Assembly (NCBI GenBank): GCA_023055355.1
Contig: JALJCS010000002.1
Coordinates: 88,313,001 to 88,377,000, forward strand
Source: Agelaius tricolor
Taxonomy: Eukaryota; Chordata; Aves; Passeriformes; Icteridae
Direction of reading: 5' to 3'
Length of the DNA: 64,000 bases
Within the stretch, counting starts at the first letter, position 1. Each line of letters opens with the position of its first letter. A program made the position numbers and the translations under genes. The notes under the pieces were generated by a model that saw only the letters and a program-made list of their open reading frames with translations, was not told where the DNA came from and did not search any database. Positions 1 to 10,663 of the stretch are shown here, piece after piece.

Positions 1-1575
1 GACACTGGAAAGGCTTCCCTGGCCAGCTCAGGTGTCAGACCTAGAGGAAGGGCTGTTGAATAATTTACTCTAAACTCCTGTCAAGCCACCAAATGTCTCC
101 CAGCTGTTCTGTGCTTTACAAGAATTCAGCCTCAGCCCTTCACATATTAACTAAACCCACAGGAGCATGAGGGCTCCTCTTTGCTACGTGTGCTGGCTCA
201 CAGACACGTTCACATCTGCACAGGGAGAAGCTGCTTGCTCATGTTGACAATTGAAACAAGGGATGGTGAAGGGATTTACTTACAGGGCTGGGCTGTGGCA
301 ATGAGCTCTTTAAATAGCTGTGTGACTTTTGTCTGTATATCTGGACCTGATTATTAAACACTCTTTTTAATGATCAGCAACAAAGTAAATAGGTTTATGG
401 CACTCGAGGAGGCCTCTCTTCTCAAGTGGCAGATTATTGCACCTACTCAAATGATTGTGAGTGGAATGAAAAATCCTAGGACTGAAAGGCCAGGGCTTTT
501 TGTCAATCTGAATGTTCCTCTGTTAACAACTCTGACAGCCTCAAGGAGCTTAAAGTGGGAGTAAATTATATTGGTATGTTTTAGTTTAAACAAGAGTTTA
601 AAGGTGTTTTTTAAGCCTACTTTAGGGCCAACTGTTTGTAATGGGGGCCTTAATGGAATTGGGAATTATGCCCAGAGCAAACACATTGTCTATTTGGCAG
701 TGATTAGCAATGTGTTCCCAATTTAGTGTTCTAAATATAGGATAACCAGTTTCCAAGATATTTAAATACACCTTCAGATATAGCAGTAACAGGCTTCAAA
801 ATGTACTTTAATAAAATCTGAGCATGCTAACAAAGAAACTGTAAAAGACAGTAAAGGCACTTTGCAGAGATATCCTGATGGATAGCTCACTAGAGTGGGG
901 TCCTTTCCCACAAACTCTTGGGTGAGGCATTTTCGTCATGGAGAGTTTTTGGAAAACTTTTTGTTTGAGACATCTCAAACTGCAAAGAGGAAAAACACTG
1001 GGGATATAAAGTACAGTACAGGGAAGGCAGCAATGAGTGGAATTGCCTTAGCAATTTCTAGAGTCTGACTTTCCTTCTTTGAAGTTTTTAGGGTTGAGGG
1101 TTGCACACTTATTTTTTGCAGCACTAGAAAGGGCTTCTGGACCACATGTGCCCAAGCAGTGCCATGTTCCTTCTGCTGTTGACCCCATGTTAATAACTCC
1201 ATTTGTTTCTGTGCCTGAGATACTGTGCCCTGCTTGACCCCCACGTACAGCACAGGTTTTCTTTGCAGTGATCCTCTTAGAAAAATGAAATCTTTGCTTT
1301 GTCACTTGCCCAGTTTTCACCCTTCCTGCACCACAAGCAAGGCTGGTGCTGTTATATGTCATCCAGAGCTTGTTGACCTGGGATTTGAGAGCTCAGAATG
1401 CAATGAGCCTCTACTTTCTGTGGGTTTTGATATGAACTACAGCATCCCAGTACTCCATGATCTCAGCAATAGTGACCTGGAATGGCATCACTCTGCTACA
1501 TGAAATCCCTTTCCTACCTTGATTAACCTTGATCAGGCTTTTTATCTGATTATCAGATTTTGAATTTGATAATCC

Positions 1576-1617
1576 ATTGATAATGAATAATTGAATAATG
1601 AATAATGAATAATTGAC
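1576..1617 (+). repeat. Short AT-rich tandem repeat (aataatg-type)
   Basis: Imperfect tandem copies of a 7-8 bp unit (aataatg / aataattg) lie in the CCN4 intron, about 180 bp before exon 2. It is probably a microsatellite that varies in length. Confidence 0.7.
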
Positions 1618-1686
1618 TTGCAAGCTTGGTTTGTTGAAGTTTCTTTTTTACTCATGAGACCTGAGGGGATTTTAGCTGAGGACCAA

Positions 1687-1746
1687 GCAGCACAGGGTTT
1701 GCAGCACAGGATTTGCAGCACAGGGTTTGCAGCACAGGGTTTGCAG
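1687..1746 (+). repeat. 14-bp tandem repeat, 4.3 copies, just before CCN4 exon 2
   Basis: The unit gcagcacagggttt occurs four times in exact 14-bp register (one substitution in copy 2) plus a partial fifth. It ends 48 bp before the exon 2 acceptor. Each boundary reads tttgcag, resembling a splice acceptor. The repeat also keeps a reading frame open into exon 2. Confidence 0.9.
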
Positions 1747-1794
1747 CCCCCATTTCTCTGTAACACTCTCCAAGCTGTGTTTCTTTGTTTGCAG

Positions 1795-2074
1795 GCCACT
1801 GGCCAGACCTCCCTGACCATGAGCAGCCCTGTCCCAGGCACGGCAGAGCCCTACACACGGACTCAGTACTGCAGGTGGCCCTGTGAGTGCCCCAGGTCCC
1901 CGCCCCGGTGCGCGGCCGGCGTCAGCCTGGTCACGGACGGCTGTGACTGCTGCAAGACGTGTGCCAAGCAGAGAGGGGAGAGCTGCACAGAGGCTGACAC
2001 CTGTGACTTCCACAGGGGCTTGTACTGTGACTACAGCGGAGACAGACCTAGGTACGAAATAGGAGTATGTGCAC
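1795..2074 (+). CDS. CCN4: CCN4 exon 2: IGFBP-like domain
   Basis: The acceptor is tttgtttgcag ending at 1794 and the donor is gtaagt from 2075. The 280 nt begin in phase 0 and leave one base, a C, that pairs with AG of the next exon to make Gln. After a Ser/Thr/Pro-rich linker of about 27 residues the exon encodes the full 12-cysteine IGFBP module, including CRWPCECP, GCDCCKTC and GLYCDYSGDRPRY. An open frame continues upstream to 1618 through the intron. That is fortuitous, caused by a 14-bp repeat, and is not coding. Confidence 0.95.
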
Positions 2075-5000
2075 GTAAGTGATGTACATATATTTTTGAT
2101 TAGATATAGGCTGGCAGCTCAGCTGACTGAGCAGGGGTTGAGATTTATCTTGTTTTAGATACCTGGCTTCACGCTTATCAGCTCCTCCTTGCAGCATCTT
2201 CCATTCCCTTGTAGCTGTCTTTGTTCTCAGGGCAGTTGGCTGGATGAGAAATGACGTCTGAATTCCTGCCTTTTGACTTGGCTGCAGCCAAGAGCAAAGA
2301 CCAATCAGCATTTGAAAGTCTCCATATGTGTAAACAGATTACTCTGTAATAGGAGGAGGTGCTGTAGTAGGTTGGGGATGAAGGAAGGATAGGCAGACAG
2401 CTGGATTTACAGACAAGCAATATGGGCCCCTACATGAAAGCCATGGCATTAAAGGGACACTTTTGGCTAATTCCCTATAGCGGATACCTTGGATGGATAG
2501 CACGTGGTCTGTAGAATACCCTGTCAAGATGGTCAGGAATGAATCATCTCCTATCAGAGCTTGCCAGCTACAAATTGAGGTTTTAAGCCTCAATTTTACA
2601 ATAGTTACAGTCACATTAGCTGATATGAGGCAGAAGGATATCTTCCCACCTCTGATAGCAAACTCTTGGTTCTGTGACACTGGAATGCTTTTCAAAAAAA
2701 AGCACAAAAAGAAATTAGGTAGTGGTTTATGTACTAAGAATAAATTCACTTGTTCTGAGTTCCAGAACATGAGGGGACTGATTCTCTCATAAAAGTCAGA
2801 AATTATTGAAAATTATTATTCTGGGAATGATTAAAAATGAAAGGATCATCAGCACAACCACACACATTGCTGATCAGAAAGGCTACTTTTAGTAAGTTAT
2901 TAGAACATATGGTCATGGCTTTAGGTTCATAAACAGGAAAAAGACATTCAAATGAAGGGGCTTCTGGTCTAGAACATAAAAACAAATGATTTAAGACAAA
3001 ATGTAAAAGTGAAAGGAAACCTGGAGGAGAGCTGCCTGTGAGATGGACTGATAGAATAACTGATCCACAGAAGAGGAAAAAGCTCGCAAACTGTGGGCTT
3101 CAATAAACTTATATGAGCAGAGGTTACCCAAGGGACAGGTTTGAAGAGTTAAGAAGTTCAGGATAAGCTGTCAGATTCTCACACAAGTGATACTAGGCAT
3201 TGCTCTTCCTCAGCAGAAGGGTGGGAAGTCTAGTAAGAAATGACATTGGCTTTGCACTGGCTCAGGCACAAAAGAAAAAAAAAACCAAGCATGCAAAAGT
3301 GCAGTCTGACCAGATTTTTGTAGGATACAGGCAAAATAACAAGAGAAGTTACGTGCTAGGAGCTGTAAGCTTAAACAGTGATTTTCAAGATTAGAAAAGA
3401 TTAAGGTTAAGAAAAGAGGATATGAGATCATTTAAATGTATTGTCTGGAGTGTGTGTAGAACATTCAGGAGAGGTCTGCAAGAGCAGGTTAGACAAACAT
3501 TGTCAAGAATGACATCGTTACAGCTGGCCCTGTGCTGGGAGAGGAAGACAGGCTGGATGTTGTCTCAAAGCTATCAGGCTTCCTAGGCCTCTTTAAAGGC
3601 CCTCATGCTGCTTTGCATCTGTTTATTTATTTAAATGATTGCTTTCTTAGTTGGATATCTTTTGGTCTTTGCAGTCCTCCCACGCATGACAGGCACTTGG
3701 TGTGCCAGTGGCACAGCCCCATGCTGAAGGAACACTGATCCCAGCTCTTCCAGTGAGCTCTGGAGGCATTCCCAGTCTGTGCTTTCACTTCCCTACTGCC
3801 ATGACAACATGTGACATTTGTGGTTATGTGACATTTATGGGTTTTTGGGGAGCAGCATTACAGTGTGCACAGCTGAAGGGAATCAGAGGAAGGTCTTTCC
3901 ATGGGTAGGATGTGAGGCAGATTTTCTCTGACTGCCAGAGAAACCTGTGCCCTTTCCTTTGTTTTCAGCACCCAGCCAGAGGTAAAGGACAGGGTCTGCT
4001 GATGTGTTCTTTTTGTACCCTGGGCCACACAGAGGGTGCATCACCCTGCTCTGAGCCCACCAGCTTCTGTCCTTACCTGGCACTGAAAGCTCCTGTGAGT
4101 GGGAATCCTGTGCTGAGGGTTGGGGACTAACTGCTGTGAGGAACTGGATTTGCACATGGATGCTTTTGGCTGGATCTAGAGAATCCAGGGCATGAAGGGC
4201 CACAGAAAAAATATAATTTATGGAAATTAAAGACCCTGAAAGAGTCAGGAATATGTGTTGGGAAAGGGAGTTGTATCAAACTGGGGGAAATTCAGTCTGT
4301 ATCTGGACTGCTGAGGTGTGTCCCAGGATTTAACCTCACAGACATCAAATGGGAACCTGCTGGAAGTCACTGCAGCTCTGCTTTTGTTGTTGGCTTTTCT
4401 CTGCAGCAAAGCAGAGGCAGCAGGTGCTGAGCACAGGCCCAGGGGGTGAGGCAGGTGTTGTGCATGTGAGGCTGGGAATAGGGATGTGCCTCCAAATTGC
4501 TTTATTTTGATGCAGACTCAGTGAGGTTCTTCATGAAGGCATTCAACAGCTCCTTTGTCTGTGTTTGGGGATGTTCTTGGTGATCCTCTTGGTTTATGAG
4601 ACCTGCAGGAGAGTAAATTAACATAATCCAGGAGGAATATGCTCATAGGAAAACACCAGGAGATACAGCATTTTTTGAACTGTCCTAATCTGTGTGCATA
4701 CCTAGAAATCCCTCTGAATTCTCAGGCCCAGCTCCAGCACTGAGTGATTGCCTTTTCAATACAAAGGCTGAAGCATTACAAAAATTGAAGCTGAGCGTGA
4801 ACTGGAGATCTAGATCTGTGCTTGAAATTCCAACAGCTCTCATTTTTGTGCAGAAGGGATTTGTGCTTGATGTTTTCATTCAGCTCATTCTAAAAATAGG
4901 AAGCCTTTGCAGAATTTTAATCCAGCATTTCAATTTGTGTTTTCCTGAAGCAACTCCATTTCTGACCAGATTCAAAACATAAGCAACCCAACCACTGTGT

Positions 5001-8000
5001 GAGCAGTGCCTCCATGTGACTAAACAAGAGACTGAAGTTTGAATTTTCCATTGAAAGCCACTGCTTCAAAATAACTGTCTATAATTTGAAACAAACAAAC
5101 AAAAAATACTGCTCTGTGATTCCTGTTCATGAGCAATCAGAAGGCTTGACTTTTTACAGTGATTTTATATTAAAAATTATACATCAAATATTTATTTTTA
5201 TGGCTTTAAAATGTGTACTTCATTTTCCGAGAAAACTGCTCTGTGATAAACTGGGTAAGATCCAGTTTCCTAAATATAGGATCCAGTGCCATTTGGGTGC
5301 TCCTTTTGCTCCCTTGTTTGTTCTCCCTTTTTGCTTCAGATATACACAGGTGTTGTGAACAGCTGTGTCATCTGTGCAATTCCATGAATGTCTCATATGT
5401 CTCTGAAAACCTCATATTTCACTAAATATTTTTTTAATTACTTTGATTTCTCCCCCTGTGAGTAATTCTTACCACCATGCTATGAAATTATTTTGGTTTA
5501 TTTAAGTAAGAATTTGTGGATAAAACTTGTTTTATTTTCTAACTTATTTTTTTTTATTGAAGCTTTAAAAGGTTCTCTTTTTTTGCTGTGATTTAGAATG
5601 AAAACAGTTTCCTAGATGGTGTAACTACACATGGTGCAGCATCAGGCTGAACACGATGCTCTGCAGCACTGCCAGCCCAGGGATCAGCTTGGTAAAGGAA
5701 CACAGTGGAGCTGTTTGTTGCCAGCATTCTTTTAATGGTGCTCTGTGTGTTTTTTTCTCTCTTTTTCTTTCTTTTCAGAGATTGTTGGTGTAGGATGTGT
5801 CCTCAATGGAGTGAGGTACAAGAATGGGGAGACATTTCAGCCCAACTGCAAATACAACTGCACGTGCATTAATGGTGCTGTGGGCTGTGTTCCCATGTGC
5901 ACAAACTCACGTCCTCCACTTGTCTGGTGCCCAAACCCAAAGCTGATTAAGATGACAGGGAAGTGCTGCGAGCAGTGGGTTTGTGATGACTCCAGGAAAA
6001 TCAGGAAGACATCTCCGCGCCACATCTCCTCTGCAGGTACGGTGGGAATGAGGCAGATCTCTCCTTTGCCAAGGTAGAGCTCTCCTTTGCCATCTGTCAG
6101 AGTCTACAAGCAGAGGATCAGCTTGCACTGCCAGTCCTGGCAGGTGTCTAACCTTTGTGAGGGAGACACAGCCTCCCACACAGCACGTGCTGAAGGACAG
6201 GGCAGGCAAACCCCAGGGGAACTCAGTAGTAGTAGCAATATGGATTTGGATGCCCCATCCCTGGTGGTGGTCAAGGACAGGCTGGATGGGACCCTAAACA
6301 ACCTGATCTAGTGGGTGCTACCCCTGGCCATGGCAGGGGAGTTCATTGAGATGATCTTTAAGGTCCTTTCCAACACAAACCATCTCACAATTCTGTGCAT
6401 ATGATATTCACAATTATGCTTGTGCAACCATTCTGGAATTCTGTGAACCAAAGCCCCCTTTGAAGGACATGTCTACTGTAACTCTGAAGATATCAAAAGT
6501 CCTTTTTAATTCTTCATTTTCATTTTTTTCCCTCATTCTGAACCCTCTGAAAAAGAGAATGGACTCAGCTTAATTTGGGACAGAGGCTTTCTGTCCAGGT
6601 TATGTTGCTATTGTAGTGCAATTTTAAAGCCCCTGTACATTAGGACAGGATTTAGGACTCTCAAACTTACACAAGACCTTGAAGGCAGTTATTGTGTGGA
6701 AATTTCACTGTGAGTTGGGCTAAGTTGTCTTTGTGGTAGTACAACTTTTCATCAGTTCTGAACTGATGACATTAAACATTCTGTCCTCACACTCACATTT
6801 ATAGTAATGATCACTTAACCCACAGTGCAGAGGTGCTATCATTTGCCTCAAACATGGTCCCAAATGCTTAAGATGGATTCAATTTGCCATATGTGTTAAA
6901 ATTATTGTCAAAATGCCCTGTGACACACTGTAGTGACATTAGCCACATTAGCTCCATGTTTTAGACCATCTCACAAAAGCGGAGCTCAAGGAGAGATAGG
7001 ATTATTGTACACAAAGATTTTGGCTCTTTGGTTGGTAGGAGTTTTTCCTCAAACCTTGGTCTTTTTTTGCACAAAGAAAAGCCTCAGTCTTCATTTGGGA
7101 GTTAAAACCACCAGAATTTAGCCCTCGCTTCTCTGTCCCTGATAGCTCTGAAATGAGGGATGGGTCCAAATTCAGAATATCCACTACTGAAACTGGCCTT
7201 ACGTCCTCATGGCCTGTCCCCCTAAATGGGCAAAACATAGCTTTGCTTTCCTGACTTTTCTCCTGTAAGGAGAAGTGTTATAGAAGACAGAGTAGCATTT
7301 ATTACATTTAATATAATAATTAATATAATAATGAATATAACAGTGAGCAAGCTCAATGCAGCAGTTTCTATCAGAGTTATGCCTGTGGACTGTTCTGTGA
7401 GCTGTAGAGCAGTGGGACTTTGGCTGAGGCTGGGACAGAACTATAAGTGGGGTTGTTGGCTGCTTTCAAAACAGAGCCCACCCTTTCTTCAAATGGTTGC
7501 TGAGCTCTCTGAGAGCTATTGAAGCTGTTCTTCCCCCCAGTGAAAGGCTGTGGCTGCTTCCCAAGCCCTCTGCCATCCAGCTGACTGCTGACCACTTTCT
7601 GCTATGGGGAACCAACTGAATGGGCTGAGAAATAAACCTTCATGGTGAGATCTGATCTCATCCCCTCTCTCCACCCGCTGGCTCAGGCTTCTGTAATTGT
7701 TTATACTGTGGCAGCACCTGGGGGTCCCAGACAAGGACCCCCTTGTGTGAGGCTGTGAAGGGGAATAAAGGAATGAGCCCTGGCCCCGAGCGCTCGCAGC
7801 GATGGAGAGTCTGACACAAGTAGGTCAGCACAAAGGGGGTGGGATGTTCACAGGAATGCTGGGCCACTTTGCTGCGGTTTAGTTATTTGGGTTAGTGGCC
7901 TGAATGTGCAATGAGCTGGGGCGAGGGTGTTTAATATGTAAAGCTGCCCGGGCTGAATAATGTGGGGTTAATCTGTGTCCGCAGCGTACGAGGGAGAGGA

Positions 8001-9327
8001 GGAAGCCTGGCAGAAGAACTGCATCGTGCACACCTCACCCTGGAGTCCCTGCTCCAAGACCTGTGGGCTGGGCATCTCCACCAGGATCTCCAACGACAAC
8101 GAGCAGTGCCGGCTCCTGAAGGAGAGCCGCCTGTGCAACATGAGGCCCTGTGAGGTGGATATAACCCAGCACATCAAGGTGGGGGCCGTTCCTTTGCGCA
8201 CCCCATGGACACTGAGTCAGCCTTTGTTTGGCAGCATTCAGGCCTCATGAGGCTGCACTTGTACATGGACTTACTGTGCTGCACAGAGTTCCAAAATATG
8301 TCCTGCCTGTGTTGGTATGAAAACCTTTCCCTGAGAGTTTCAGCTCCAGCCAAAAGGTCCTTGCAAGGAAAGCCAAGCCAAGCCTGCTGTGCTTGATGCT
8401 GGCTCAGACAGCCCTGTGCTCAGCTGGCAGAAAAGCAGAGCTGCACGCCTGGTCATGGCTATGAACTCTATTGTGCAAGTATATGCACAATATACTCTGC
8501 AGATTTTGGGTTCCTCTGTAAATCTTTCACACCACCCAGGTCAGGGCTGTAAAAGTTCTTCCTAATCTACAAATCCCTTTAAACACAGGAATCATAGAAC
8601 AAAATAATAGAATCCTTAAAGTTGGAAAGGATGTCCAAAATCAGTAAGCCCAACCTTTGACTGAATACCACTAGGCTTGATAAACCACACTGCAAAGTGC
8701 CAAGTCTATTTGTTTTTTGAATACTTCCAAAGATGGTGACTCCATCACTTCCCTGGGCAGCTTTTTCAAATGCTTAACCACTCTTTCAGTGAAAAAATTT
8801 TTCCTGATATCCAGCCTGGACCTCTCATGGCACAATTTGAGGCTATTTCTTTGTCCTACCACTGTTTACCTGGTGGAAGAAGCTGAGCCCCTCGTGCCCC
8901 CCCCCATCTCCCCTTTCTTGCCACAGCCTCCTTTCATGTAGCTGTAAAGAGCAAGGTGGGTTTTACTTCCTACATGTATTAGCACTGAATATTAACCTCT
9001 TTGTTTTTATTTTCTTCTCTGATTTAGCCTGGGAAGAAATGCTTGGCTGTCTACAGGGCGAATGAGCCCATGAACTACACCATCTCTGGATGTGTGAGCA
9101 AAAGTCCCTACAGGCCCAAGTACTGCGGTGTCTGCACAGACAACAGGTGCTGCACACCCTACAAGTCCAAGACTATTGAAGTGAGCTTTCAGTGCCCAGA
9201 TGGAACTGAGTTTTCCTGGAAAATTATGTGGATCAATGCTTGTTTTTGCAACCTGAACTGCAGGAACCCCAATGACATCTTTGCTGACTTGGCTCATTAC
9301 TATGATTACTCTGAAATCGCTAATTAA
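1795..9327 (+). CDS. CCN4: CCN4 (WISP1), partial: exons 2-5 of a secreted CCN-family matricellular protein
   Basis: Join of 1795-2074, 5779-6036, 7985-8178 and 9028-9327; the splice phases agree and the frame runs to TAA. CCN proteins are secreted matricellular modulators that bind growth factors, integrins and proteoglycans; CCN4 is known as a Wnt/beta-catenin-induced member. Visible modules in order are IGFBP (12 Cys, with GCDCCKTC), VWC (10 Cys), TSP1 (6 Cys, with WSPCSKTCGLG) and a C-terminal cystine knot (10 Cys). The protein ends in SEIAN, as human CCN4 does from memory. The signal-peptide exon is missing and must lie upstream, because CCN4 has a long first intron. CCN6 is the closest alternative, but the C-terminal module and the tail-to-tail position next to NDRG1 favour CCN4. 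Everything after the signal peptide is intact. Confidence 0.95.
2075..5778 (+). other. CCN4 intron 2
   Basis: A 3.7 kb intron between the IGFBP and VWC exons. I see only scattered A- and T-rich runs. No internal exon, RNA gene or recognisable transposon fragment was found. Confidence 0.75.
5779..6036 (+). CDS. CCN4: CCN4 exon 3: von Willebrand factor C domain
   Basis: A strong pyrimidine tract and ttttcag precede 5779, and the donor gtacgg follows 6036. The exon encodes a VWC module with ten cysteines, running from VGCVLNGVRY through NCKYNCTC to GKCCEQWVC. It carries one N-glycosylation sequon (Asn-Cys-Thr). The module is followed by a basic linker (RKIRKTSPR), the variable hinge between the N- and C-terminal halves of CCN proteins where protease cleavage is known in the family. 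The donor is weaker than average (GCAG before gtacgg), but the phase requires it. Confidence 0.94.
6037..7984 (+). other. CCN4 intron 3
   Basis: A 1.9 kb intron containing a CR1 3' fragment in its first 400 bp (separate entry) and an AT-rich patch near 7295-7340 (repeated taatataa). Nothing else was recognised. Confidence 0.75.
6240..6402 (+). mobile_element. CR1 LINE 3'-end fragment, plus orientation
   Basis: It contains the standard CR1 3' UTR landmarks in order: gatgccccatccctgg, aggctggatggg, aacctgatctagtgg and aaggtcctttccaacac, followed by a degraded tail near cacaattctgtg. It is 5'-truncated, as is usual for CR1, and noncoding. It lies in sense orientation within CCN4 intron 3. Confidence 0.85.
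7985..8178 (+). CDS. CCN4: CCN4 exon 4: thrombospondin type-1 repeat
   Basis: The acceptor is tccgcag ending at 7984 and the donor gtgggg follows AAG at 8178. The exon encodes 64 full codons. The TSP1 module runs from NCIVHTSPW through WSPCSKTCGLGISTRISN to SRLCNMRPC. All six cysteines are present. The W-S-P-C-S motif typical of cell- and glycosaminoglycan-binding TSP1 repeats is intact. The exon ends in phase 0, so the next exon starts with a whole codon. Confidence 0.95.
8179..9027 (+). other. CCN4 intron 4
   Basis: This 0.85 kb intron is nearly half filled by a minus-strand CR1 fragment (8590-8945). The remainder shows nothing recognisable except the polypyrimidine tract before exon 5. 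Confidence 0.75.
8590..8945 (-). mobile_element. CR1 LINE 3'-end fragment, minus orientation
   Basis: Read on the plus strand it starts with aatcatagaac and gttggaaagga, the reverse complement of the CR1 tail. It continues through ttccctgggcagc, tttttcctgatatccagcc and ggcacaatttgaggc, all CR1 landmarks in reverse order. It is antisense to CCN4 and ends about 80 bp before exon 5. Confidence 0.87.
9028..9327 (+). CDS. CCN4: CCN4 exon 5: C-terminal cystine-knot domain and stop
   Basis: The acceptor is ctgatttag ending at 9027. The exon encodes 99 residues and TAA at 9325-9327. The CT module has the ten cysteines expected of the family (KKC, SGC, KYC, GVC, RCC, FQC, NAC, FC, NC). It includes KYCGVCTDNRCC, IEVSFQCPDG and CRNPNDIFADL, which match CCN4 rather than other CCN paralogues. 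One N-glycosylation sequon (Asn-Tyr-Thr) is present. Confidence 0.96.
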   Translation, partial: PGKKCLAVYRANEPMNYTISGCVSKSPYRPKYCGVCTDNRCCTPYKSKTIEVSFQCPDGTEFSWKIMWINACFCNLNCRNPNDIFADLAHYYDYSEIAN

Positions 9328-9379
9328 ATTGGCTGAATGCTGGAATTGACCCTTTGCTCTGATTTTACAGAGGTTTTAA

Positions 9380-9385
9380 AATAAA
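9380..9385 (+). terminator. CCN4: CCN4 candidate polyadenylation signal (AATAAA)
   Basis: A canonical AATAAA lies 53 nt after the stop codon. A T-rich stretch suitable as a downstream element follows at about 9417-9430. Human CCN4 has a 3' UTR of several kilobases as I recall, so this may be a proximal site, with longer forms reaching into the next kilobases. Confidence 0.6.
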
Positions 9386-9489
9386 AGGAGAATCTTCATC
9401 CATTGCCAATGTGCAATTTGTTTTTTTCCCGAGTTAGGATGTGGATGCCTTGAGAGGCTACCTAGAACAGAGGCTAGACAGTGTTAAAG

Positions 9490-9830
9490 GCATAAAATAT
9501 TTATTTAAAGGTATTTATTTAAAGGTATTTATTGAAAAGGCCTTCAAAAGATACACCTTGGGCAGTACAAGAGCCCAGCTGAGGCTAAACCCAAGATGGA
9601 CAGCTGGTCATGAGTTTTCACACTTTTATAAGTTTTGGTCCATTTACAAATTGGGTTTATTGTCCAATTACAGCTTCAGGTTATGAAGTCCCATCCTCCC
9701 AGTTTGCTCTCCTTAATTTGATGTGTTTATACTTTTTGGGCCTGAAGCTGCAATGGTGTCCTTGGTTCTCAGGCTGGGAAAGGATTGTTTTGTCTAATGA
9801 AACTTTGAAGAGAACTTGCTAACACTTTTC
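9490..9830 (-). mobile_element. Possible LTR fragment, with a 14-bp tandem repeat at its edge
   Basis: About three copies of a 14-bp unit (aaaggtatttattt) occupy 9495-9535. The following 300 bp, with ttttataag, gggtttattgtccaattacag and similar AT/GC alternation, resemble avian endogenous retrovirus LTRs in antisense. This rests on memory of general LTR composition only. No terminal duplication or coding part was seen. Confidence 0.3.
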
Positions 9831-10611
9831 ATGAAGTTCAGAGTTATAAACTAATGCAGGACAGAATCTGGAAAATATGAAAGCTAAAGCCTAAGGCATC
9901 AATGTTAAATCTCTTTGTTTTGTCACACTGTTTTTGAGGAGGCCTTGAACAAACAAGATTTTTAATAGATCTCCATCCATTAACAGTAGCCAGAAATTCC
10001 TTTATGCACTGATGCTGGGACTTAAATGACGGTTCTGTTGGCACTGTCATTTACTAAGCCAGCAGTTTAATTGCCCATAGGAAAGAACAGTACACTAGTA
10101 TGACAGCAAAAGTATGGCTGTCATTAGTTTAGACATGAGATTCAGACATCCTTACTGTCACTTCATGAATGTTATTGTCTAAGCTGGAAAACTGGAATAT
10201 ATGTTTTATATTCAACATTAGACATCAGGATTTGATGGTCTGACCCTTGCAGCTAAAGTCTGTCGCACTGAGATCAGTCCTAGAATCACCCCTCTGTTAT
10301 TCTCAGTCAGATTTTACTGCATGGTGAATTTTATGGGAAAAGCCTAGGGGGAAAGATGTTTCTCCTGAAATCTCTGTGTGATGTTTCTGTCTCACTGCAA
10401 AGGCTGGGTCCAAGAACTTCTGTGTCCTGCTCTCCTTGGACTCATCTCAATCTCTTGAAGTGTCTTGTGCCAGGAACACTTTCACAGTTCTCTGCATTAT
10501 CTGATCTTGAACAGCCTGACTGAACCCAAAACAGGCACTCCACAGAGCTCATGTTTTCAGGATCCATCTAATCCACAGGTGATGTATTGCTCCTAGGATT
10601 TCTCTGCAGAT

Positions 10612-10663
10612 GAAATGTAGAAAGCCAGATAAGAAGTGAGAAATGTAGAAAGCCAGATAAGAC
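10612..10663 (+). repeat. Tandem duplication of a 28-bp unit
   Basis: The segment gaaatgtagaaagccagata occurs at 10612 and again 28 bp later at 10640, both followed by aga. It is a simple direct duplication in intergenic DNA with no visible function. Confidence 0.85.

Larger units (their letters stand above)
1..1794 (+). other. CCN4 intron 1 (3' part)
   Basis: This is the end of the long intron between the upstream signal-peptide exon and exon 2. I looked for a signal-peptide exon and found none that I can support. Short tandem repeats near its end are listed separately. The rest is unremarkable AT-rich DNA. Confidence 0.8.

Noticed and set aside
161..250. ATG-led frame that might be the CCN4 signal-peptide exon
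   Set aside because: It lacks a clear hydrophobic core and a donor in the right phase, and it terminates within about 30 codons.
1618..1794. In-frame upstream extension of CCN4 exon 2
   Set aside because: A good acceptor ends at 1794 and the extension encodes only the 14-bp repeat. The exon matches human CCN4 from the acceptor onward.
1795..9327. Identification of the CCN gene as CCN6 (WISP3)
   Set aside because: The module order alone fits, but all ten C-terminal-domain and VWC cysteines are present (CCN6 lacks some in VWC), the C-terminus reads like CCN4, and NDRG1 is the neighbour.
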